NCBI RefSeq assembly: GCF_014697625.1
Contig: NZ_JACJSG010000056.1
Span: 1-46,768, forward strand
Direction of reading: 5' to 3'
Length of the DNA stretch: 46,768 nt
Source of the DNA: Anabaena azotica FACHB-119
GTDB taxonomy: Bacteria > Cyanobacteriota > Cyanobacteriia > Cyanobacteriales > Nostocaceae
Of the stretch, positions 40,389 through 46,768 are shown in pieces (positions within the stretch are counted from its first letter, which is position 1; each line of letters begins with the position of its first letter). A program made the position numbers and the translations under genes. Under the pieces are notes generated by a model. That model had not been told where the DNA came from and searched no databases. It saw only the letters and a list, made by a program, of their open reading frames with translations.

Positions 40389-43300
40389 ATGATTAACTCT
40401 TCCAAGCAAAATCAACGCTCACAAACCCCCCGTAGGAGTATCTGGTTGCTGATTTTGACTCGTGGTGGTATTACCATAGGTGGAATTTTAATCGTGGCTT
40501 TGATGGGGGGTATTTGGCGTTTATGGACTTTTGTGCAGAAAGAGTTAACACCTTTAGCCCAAGAAAGTCTCACCACAACCCTTAATCGTCCGGTAAAATT
40601 GGGAAAAGTTACTCACTTCTCCTTAACAGGGGTACAGTTTGCCGCTTCATCTATTCCCCCCACCCCCACAGATCCAGATAAGGCGACAGTCGATGCTGTG
40701 GAAGTGGGTTTTAACCCTTTGCAGTTAGTTTTTAATCGCCAGTTGAAACTCAATGTTACATTAGTCAATCCTAATGTTTACGTTGAGCAAGATCAGCAAG
40801 GACGCTGGCTTTCCACGACTATATCGCCACCTGGACAGAAGGGAGTCATTAAAACCAATTTAGAAAATATATACTTCCGCAATGGCAAGTTGCTGCTGCT
40901 ACCGCAAGTGAGAACTGCGGTACTGGGGACTGGGGACTGGGGACTGGGGACTGGGAAAACAGCAGGGGGAACCATAAGTCCTCTCTCTCCCTCATCTCCC
41001 TCATCTCCCTCATCTCCCCCATCTCCCCCCACTCCCCTACCTCCCATAGGATTTTCTCAACTAAATGGATCTGCTAAATTACTTGAAAAAAACAAGGTAA
41101 TTCAGTTTACTGCTAGAGGTACAGCCGATAGTGGCGGCAAGGTGGACATCATTGAGGGGCTAATGCGTCTGAAAACAACAGCTGCTAAAGTGCATCTGCG
41201 AGGAGAGGAATTATTAGCTGCTGATATTACTCGCTTGGTGAAGATACCCATAATTTTACAGGCGGGGAGAGTTAACGGTGATTTGCGAATTCAGTTAGCG
41301 CCTGGACAAAAAACTCTATTATATGGCAGTGCTGATTTACAAAAAGTGACATTGCAAATTCCCCGCGCACCACAAGCGTTTAATAATACCCAAGGCAATC
41401 TTTACTTTCAAGGGACGGAAGTAAAATTAGAAAATATTTTTAGCAATTATGGCAGCATTCCTGTAGTTGCGGCGGGAACAGTTGACACGGTGGCAGGTTT
41501 TAAGTTAACAGGGCGTGTAAACCAAGTAAGTGTAGTGGATGCCCAAAAAACGCTGAATTTAAAATTGCCTTTCCCTGTGGCTGGACAATTACAAGCTAAC
41601 TTACAGGTACTTGGTGCAGCTACTGCGCCTATTCTCTCAGGGACAGTCAACACTATCAAGACTGCCCGCATTGATAAAGTTGATTTTCAAAGTGTTACAA
41701 GTAAATTTGCATTTTCGCCGCAGGAACGCTTAGTTACTTTAAGAGATATTCAAGGTAAAACTACGGTAGGTGGAGTAGTTACGGGTGGCGGTAGAGTCTT
41801 AGTTGGGGAAAATTCCCAAGTGAATTTGAATTTCACGGCGAAGAATTTAGCAGGGGATGCGATCGCTAAACTCTACAATATCAACAATACTTTTAAAATC
41901 GGTAATGTCGCTGCCACTGCCCAAGTTACCGGCGCACCCACCAACGCCAAAACTCTGGTAAACTTTACAGCACCTCAAGCAGCTTATCCCGCTACTGGGC
42001 AAGTAATTGTCACCCCAAACCGTCAGTTTAACTTCCGCAACGTAGCTCTCAGCGTCGGTGGTGGTAAGGTGCGGGGATATGGTACTTATATTAATGAACG
42101 TTGGCAAGCTGTAGCCGATGCTAGTGGTGTAAATTTGACACCATTTGTCAACCAAAATCAGCTACAAAATATCTCCCTAACAGGGGCAAAATTTAACGGT
42201 CGTTTATTTCTGGCGGGTACGACTGCACCCTTTCAAGTCGTCAGCATTCGTACACAAGGCGCAGGAGTGCAAATTGGCGGTGGGACAATTTCCGTCTCTA
42301 ATCTCCAACTGCAAGACAAAACCTTTGCTGCTAAGTTAGTTGCTAATAATGTGCGACTGGCAAGTATCTTAAAAAATGCACCTCCTGCTTTAACTAATCC
42401 TATCACCGGCAGGTTTCAAGTCGCAGGTGACAGAGAAAATTTTAGTCTCAAAACCTTACAAGCTACAGGTGATGCCCGTTTGGGTGTTGGCAGAGGAACG
42501 GTAACAGCCTCAAATATTCAATTAGCTGATGGGGTATATCAGGCGCAAGTGCAAGCGAATAACGTACCTGTGCAACGTTTAGCTACTGTACCACAGCAAT
42601 TTCAAGGTAACTTGACGGGGAAATTTGCGATCGCTGGTTCTACTGAGTCCTTCAGTCCCCAAAACATTCAAGCCACTGGTCAAGCAAGGGTAAATGTGGG
42701 TAATGGTACAATTACCGCCGCCAATATTCAATTAGCTAATGGCGTATATCAGGCGCAAGTGCAAGCAAATAATGTACCTGTGCAACGTTTGGCTGCTGTA
42801 CCACGGCAATTTCAAGGCAACTTGACAGGGAAATTTGCGGTGGCTGGTTCTACTGAGTCCTTCAGTCCCCAAAACATTCAAGCCACTGGTCAAGCAAGGG
42901 TAAATGTAGGTAATGGTACAATTACTGCTGCCAATATTCAATTAGCTAATGGGCGTTATCAGGCGCAAGTGCAAGCGAATAATGTACCTGTGCAACGTTT
43001 AGCTGCTGTACCCCGGCAGTTTCAAGGTAACTTGACTGGACAATTAAATGTTGCAGGTTCTACAGCATCCTTTAGTCCCCAAACCATTCAAGGCAATGGT
43101 CAAGCAAGGGTAAATGTAGGTAATGGTACAATTACCGCCGCCAATATTCAATTAGCTAATGGGCGTTATCAGGCGCAAGTGCAAGCAAATAACGTACCTG
43201 TGCAACGTTTCGCTGCTGTACCACCACAATTTCAAGGTAACTTGACTGGACAATTAAATGTTGCAGGTTCTCTTGCATCCTTCAGTCCCCAAACCATCCA

Positions 43301-46300
43301 AGCCAGGGGTGAAGGACAATTAAATGTGGCGAGTGGGGGTACAATTAATGCGTCGAATATCCAACTAGCCAAAGGTCGTTATCAGGCGGTAGTGGCGGCG
43401 ACTGGTGTGCAGTTAAATCGGTTTAATCAAAGGTTGCGGGGTCAATTTGGCGGTCAACTGCAACTAGTCGGGAACTTGGGTTCCACAAGATTAGCTGATG
43501 TGCGGGCGGCTGGTCAGGTACAATTATCTCAGGGACTTCCGGGTGTGGAGCGTCCCCTGAATGCTGCGATCGCCTGGAATGGTGAAAGGTTAACTATCCA
43601 ACAAGCCACAGCCCCCGGTTTAAATGTCAGTGGTAACATCTTAGCCAATGCCAACAGACCAGGCATACCCACAATTACCGCTCTCAATCTCAATGTCCAA
43701 GCCCAAGACTTTAACCTGCAACAGTTACCAATAACTCTACCAAATCAGGTGGCTGTCGCAGGTAGGGTAGATTTCAACGGTCAAGTTACAGGTAAATTAC
43801 CTTTACCCAACGTCAACGGACAATTTACCTTAAAAGACCTAGTAGTAGAAAATATAGCCTTTGAACCGTTGTTAACTGGCAATATTCAATCAGCCGCAGG
43901 AAGGGGATTGAATTTTAATTTAGCAGGAAAAAGCGATCGCCTCGCCCTCAACTTAGATAGTAATAATCGTCCCCAATCTTTCCTGGTACAATGGCGAGAG
44001 GCATTAGCCTCTGGTCAAGCAAGGGGTAATGATTGGGCGCTAAAGGTTGCTAACTTCCCCCTACAACTGCTGAACTTGTCACCACCGCCAAATCTGCGTT
44101 TAGGTTCTGGGAGGATAGCTGGGACAGCCACAGGGGATGTGCAGTTTAACCAGCGTACCTTGGCTAGTAATGGAAATATTGCGATCGCTAATCCCGAAAT
44201 TGGCAGACTTAAAGGTGATGGTTTAACAGCCCAGTTCCGCTACGGTAATGGTACTACCACAATCACCAGTAGCCAATTTACCAAAGGTAAGAGCCGTTAT
44301 ACCTTAGCTGGTAATTTTGGGCAAACTCCCCAAGGCCCCCGCATCCAAGGTCAGCTAAACGTTTCTCAAGGCGAAATTCAAGATGTACTCACAGTAGCGC
44401 AAATATTTGATCTTCAAGATTTCCAGCGTAATGGGGCTGAACCCAACTATGGTAGTGCATCGGATCTGAAAACCTATCCTCAAGGTTTATCTAATCAGCC
44501 CTTATTCGAGCAAATTAACCGCTTTTCGGAAATTAACGCCTTAAATGACCAAAGAGAACAAGAACGTAATGCTTCACCAATACCAAACCTCGCAGATTTG
44601 CGCGGAACCTTTAACGGGGAAGTGGCTATAGACAATACCACCGCCAACGGTTTAGCAGTACAATTTAATTTAAATGGGCAAAACTTCGTCTGGGGTAAAG
44701 AATCACAACAGAATCGTTACTACCGTGCCGAGAATATCATCGCTGAAGGTAGTTTTGCCAACGGAGTTTTACAATTACGACCTGTGCGAATTGAGTTACC
44801 GAATAGTAGTCTGTTAGCTTTTACAGGTAACATCGGGGGGAATGAACAATCTGGTCAATTGCGGGTGAATAATTTCCCCCTAGAATTACTCAATAACTTT
44901 GTCAATCTCCCAATAGGGGTAACAGGAAAACTCAGTGGGACAGCAGCTTTGGCTGGTAGTGTTGCTAACCCCCAATCTAAAGGAGAATTGCAAATCACAG
45001 AAGGAAAACTCAACCAAAAACCAGTCGAGTCAGCCGCAGCCAGTTTCAGTTATGCCAATGGGCGCTTGAATTTTGGGAGTACCGTAGCTATTGCTGGGCC
45101 GCAACCTGTTAATATTACAGGTAGTATCCCTTATCAGTTGCCTTTTGCCTCCGTCGCACCTGATAGCAATCAAATCACTTTAGATATAAATGTTGAGAAT
45201 GAAGGACTAGCGCTGTTAAACCTGTTAACTAATCAGGTCGCCTTTGAAGAAGGTCAAGGTCAGGTAGATGTGACAGTCAGGGGAACCAGACAGCAACCAG
45301 AAGTTAACGGTATTGCTATTATCAAAGATGCTACTTTTTCTGCTCAAGCCTTGCCAGAAAAAATCAAAGGTGTTACAGGTAAAGTGCTGTTTGATTTTGA
45401 CCAGATTGTAGTAGATAGTTTGCAAGGCAAATTTAGTCTTGGACAGGTACAAGCGGCGGGAGAGATTCCTATATTTAACAGCGATCGCATAGCTGTGAGC
45501 AATCCCCTCACTGTCAACCTTGAGCAGCTCAAATTGAACCTCAAAGGCTTGTATCAAGGTGGTGCTAATGGCAATCTGCAAATCACTGGTTCTGCCCTTA
45601 ATCCCAAAATTGGTGGTACAGTCAATTTATATGATGGTCAGGTATTGTTAGCAGAATCCAGCGATAATCAACCTGCAAATAGCGCCAATGCCATATCACT
45701 AACAAAATTTAACAAACAAAACACAAGCATCAGTGCCAATGCCAACACAAGCTTTAATAATTTAGAACTAGAATTAGGCAACAATGTACAAATTACTCGT
45801 CCTCCCCTTCTCAGCTTCCGCGCTGTAGGTAGTTTGAGAGTTAATGGTTCTTTTGCAGACCCCATACCTGTGGGTACTATTAGCTTAACAAAGGGCGGGG
45901 TAAACTTATTTACAACTCAGTTTAATCTGGCTAGTGGTTACACACACACTGCCACCTTTAGAGCCAATCAACCCCGCGACCCAGATTTAGATATACAATT
46001 ACTTGCCAAAGTGTTAGAGGTAATTCCAAATAGCGATTTAAATCGAAATAATGCTGTGGGATTGAGTAATTTAGAAACTGTACGAGTTGAAGCTAATATT
46101 AAAGGCCCAGCCAGCCGACTCAATGACAACTTGGAATTAATAAGCAGCCCAGCCCGCAGTGAAACTGAATTAGTCGCTCTATTAGGTGGTGGATTTGTTG
46201 ATACTCAAGGAAGAGGAGATAGTACATTAGGTTTAATTAATATCGCTGGTTCAGCCGTTTTCGGTAACTTCCAAGGTGCTTTTAACCAAATCGGCAATGC

Positions 46301-46583
46301 TTTTGGTTTGAGTGAGTTACGAATATTTCCCACCATTATTTCTGAGAATCCAGAGGTTAATAATAACAGTAATAATAGGAGCGGTTCCAGTATAGAATTA
46401 GCCGCCGAAGCTGGGGTTGATATTTCTAATAAACTCTCTATTTCTAGCATTAAAATCTTAACGGCAAATGACCCCTTCCAGTGGGGGATTAATTACCGAA
46501 TCAATGATCAATTCCGTGTCCGTGCTTCCACTAATTTAGAAGATGATAGTCGTGCAGTATTTGAGTATCAAACAAGGTTTTAA
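40389..46583 (+). CDS. tamB: TamB/TIC236-like (DUF490) giant envelope protein
   Basis: 2,064 residues from the ATG at 40389 (MINSSKQNQRS); the 67 codons upstream are repeat DNA. One N-terminal membrane anchor at about 18-44 is followed by an AsmA-like stretch (LNRPVKLGKVTHFSLTGVQF), a very long beta-rich region, and the C-terminal TamB domain (ALLGGGFVDTQGRGDSTLGL ... VFEYQTRF, aromatic C-terminus). TamB proteins span the periplasm, contact Omp85-family proteins and are implicated in lipid transfer or outer-membrane protein assembly; TIC236 is the chloroplast relative. Residues about 715-990 contain near-identical 70-residue repeats. Residues about 178-220 (GTGDWGLGTG, then SPSSPSSPPSPP) are encoded by invading spacer-type repeats. 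Confidence 0.94.
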   Translation: MINSSKQNQRSQTPRRSIWLLILTRGGITIGGILIVALMGGIWRLWTFVQKELTPLAQESLTTTLNRPVKLGKVTHFSLTGVQFAASSIPPTPTDPDKATVDAVEVGFNPLQLVFNRQLKLNVTLVNPNVYVEQDQQGRWLSTTISPPGQKGVIKTNLENIYFRNGKLLLLPQVRTAVLGTGDWGLGTGKTAGGTISPLSPSSPSSPSSPPSPPTPLPPIGFSQLNGSAKLLEKNKVIQFTARGTADSGGKVDIIEGLMRLKTTAAKVHLRGEELLAADITRLVKIPIILQAGRVNGDLRIQLAPGQKTLLYGSADLQKVTLQIPRAPQAFNNTQGNLYFQGTEVKLENIFSNYGSIPVVAAGTVDTVAGFKLTGRVNQVSVVDAQKTLNLKLPFPVAGQLQANLQVLGAATAPILSGTVNTIKTARIDKVDFQSVTSKFAFSPQERLVTLRDIQGKTTVGGVVTGGGRVLVGENSQVNLNFTAKNLAGDAIAKLYNINNTFKIGNVAATAQVTGAPTNAKTLVNFTAPQAAYPATGQVIVTPNRQFNFRNVALSVGGGKVRGYGTYINERWQAVADASGVNLTPFVNQNQLQNISLTGAKFNGRLFLAGTTAPFQVVSIRTQGAGVQIGGGTISVSNLQLQDKTFAAKLVANNVRLASILKNAPPALTNPITGRFQVAGDRENFSLKTLQATGDARLGVGRGTVTASNIQLADGVYQAQVQANNVPVQRLATVPQQFQGNLTGKFAIAGSTESFSPQNIQATGQARVNVGNGTITAANIQLANGVYQAQVQANNVPVQRLAAVPRQFQGNLTGKFAVAGSTESFSPQNIQATGQARVNVGNGTITAANIQLANGRYQAQVQANNVPVQRLAAVPRQFQGNLTGQLNVAGSTASFSPQTIQGNGQARVNVGNGTITAANIQLANGRYQAQVQANNVPVQRFAAVPPQFQGNLTGQLNVAGSLASFSPQTIQARGEGQLNVASGGTINASNIQLAKGRYQAVVAATGVQLNRFNQRLRGQFGGQLQLVGNLGSTRLADVRAAGQVQLSQGLPGVERPLNAAIAWNGERLTIQQATAPGLNVSGNILANANRPGIPTITALNLNVQAQDFNLQQLPITLPNQVAVAGRVDFNGQVTGKLPLPNVNGQFTLKDLVVENIAFEPLLTGNIQSAAGRGLNFNLAGKSDRLALNLDSNNRPQSFLVQWREALASGQARGNDWALKVANFPLQLLNLSPPPNLRLGSGRIAGTATGDVQFNQRTLASNGNIAIANPEIGRLKGDGLTAQFRYGNGTTTITSSQFTKGKSRYTLAGNFGQTPQGPRIQGQLNVSQGEIQDVLTVAQIFDLQDFQRNGAEPNYGSASDLKTYPQGLSNQPLFEQINRFSEINALNDQREQERNASPIPNLADLRGTFNGEVAIDNTTANGLAVQFNLNGQNFVWGKESQQNRYYRAENIIAEGSFANGVLQLRPVRIELPNSSLLAFTGNIGGNEQSGQLRVNNFPLELLNNFVNLPIGVTGKLSGTAALAGSVANPQSKGELQITEGKLNQKPVESAAASFSYANGRLNFGSTVAIAGPQPVNITGSIPYQLPFASVAPDSNQITLDINVENEGLALLNLLTNQVAFEEGQGQVDVTVRGTRQQPEVNGIAIIKDATFSAQALPEKIKGVTGKVLFDFDQIVVDSLQGKFSLGQVQAAGEIPIFNSDRIAVSNPLTVNLEQLKLNLKGLYQGGANGNLQITGSALNPKIGGTVNLYDGQVLLAESSDNQPANSANAISLTKFNKQNTSISANANTSFNNLELELGNNVQITRPPLLSFRAVGSLRVNGSFADPIPVGTISLTKGGVNLFTTQFNLASGYTHTATFRANQPRDPDLDIQLLAKVLEVIPNSDLNRNNAVGLSNLETVRVEANIKGPASRLNDNLELISSPARSETELVALLGGGFVDTQGRGDSTLGLINIAGSAVFGNFQGAFNQIGNAFGLSELRIFPTIISENPEVNNNSNNRSGSSIELAAEAGVDISNKLSISSIKILTANDPFQWGINYRINDQFRVRASTNLEDDSRAVFEYQTRF
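40915..41040. repeat. GGGGACT and TCATCTCCC repeats inserted in tamB
   Basis: Four to five GGGGACT units then CTCATCTCC units, identical in type to the spacer arrays at 5045, 13048 and 16900. They sit in frame and encode GTGDWGLGTG and a Ser/Pro tract. Flanking sequence is ordinary TamB-like coding sequence. Confidence 0.9.
42520..43330. repeat. 210 bp tandem coding repeats in tamB
   Basis: Landmark AGGCGCAAGTGCAAGC recurs at 42541, 42751, 42961 and 43171, exactly 210 bp apart. Each unit encodes 70 residues, for example YQAQVQANNVPVQRLA, QFQGNLTGKFAIAGSTESFS, QATGQARVNVGNGTITAANI. The first and last units are partly diverged, the middle ones almost identical in DNA, indicating recent amplification or conversion. 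Confidence 0.95.
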
Positions 46584-46768
46584 TATTGGAGTCCGAAAAA
46601 GTTGAGATTTTCGATTTTCGATTTATAGCGTTTCTTAATCTGTTGAGGTACTTATCCCTCTTCTGTCACTTTCCGAAATAAGCAAGTAGTAAATAACTGA
46701 AATTAGCCAGAAGAGAAAAAAGGTTTAAATTGGTTCATGGTAGAAATTAGGTGATTAAATCCAAGCAA

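Noticed and set aside
46584..46768. Tail of the window after tamB
   Set aside because: A/T-rich with a short GATTTTCGATTTTCGATTT repeat; I see no gene or convincing terminator.

Overview
This 46.8 kb window looks like chromosomal DNA of a filamentous, heterocyst-type cyanobacterium (Nostoc/Anabaena group). The evidence is the very frequent HIP1 octamer (GCGATCGC and its GCGATCG core) inside genes, dense arrays of short tandem repeats between genes (TCAGTTA/TAACTGA and CAACTGT heptamers, GGGGACT and GGGTGTAG types), several families of small inverted-repeat elements, and typical cyanobacterial genes such as CP12 and a TamB/TIC236-type protein. I found no rRNA, tRNA, CRISPR array, prophage or intact transposase gene.

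Layout. 1-6 kb: a membrane-anchored Ser/Thr kinase, cbiT (corrinoid methyltransferase), cdsA, a DUF2993 lipid-binding protein, an rRNA pseudouridine synthase and a RodZ-like membrane HTH protein. 6-8 kb: an unannotated remnant of an AlkB-type 2-oxoglutarate/iron dioxygenase between two hairpin repeats, then malQ. 8-11 kb: a nudix-ridA locus that appears to have duplicated. The upstream copy has lost nearly all of its Nudix gene, and its RidA is now fused to a long pentapeptide-repeat domain; the downstream Nudix and RidA genes are intact. 10.9-11.5 kb: two mobile repeat elements side by side. 11.6-18.4 kb: a class V aminotransferase (SufS-like), a Rieske oxygenase, moaA, a NurA nuclease carrying a 161-residue low-complexity insert, and a HAD phosphatase. 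18.5-22.1 kb: a PIN-domain toxin-antitoxin pair, and a divergent metal ABC transporter (permease and ATPase on -, binding lipoprotein on +). 22-28.5 kb: two small uncharacterised reading frames, a YhcG-type nuclease, a GTPase, cp12, tlyA, and a DUF2887 gene followed by two extra copies of its own C-terminal tail. 28.7-35.5 kb: recQ, two related tiny membrane proteins, an acyl-ACP/CoA synthetase, ylqD and a membrane-anchored hypothetical. 35.9-46.6 kb: pyruvate dehydrogenase E2, a secreted TPR protein, a second GTPase paralogous to the first, and a 2,064-residue TamB-like protein with near-identical 70-residue internal repeats.

Most genes stand alone and carry housekeeping functions (phospholipid, cofactor, carbon and RNA metabolism, envelope biogenesis). 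The only clear functional clusters are the metal transporter, the toxin-antitoxin pair and the nudix/ridA locus. The unusual material is the repeat biology. Non-autonomous elements with 12-24 bp terminal inverted repeats occur as near-identical distant copies, and the same low-complexity repeats that fill the spacers also lie in frame inside two large genes (nurA and tamB).
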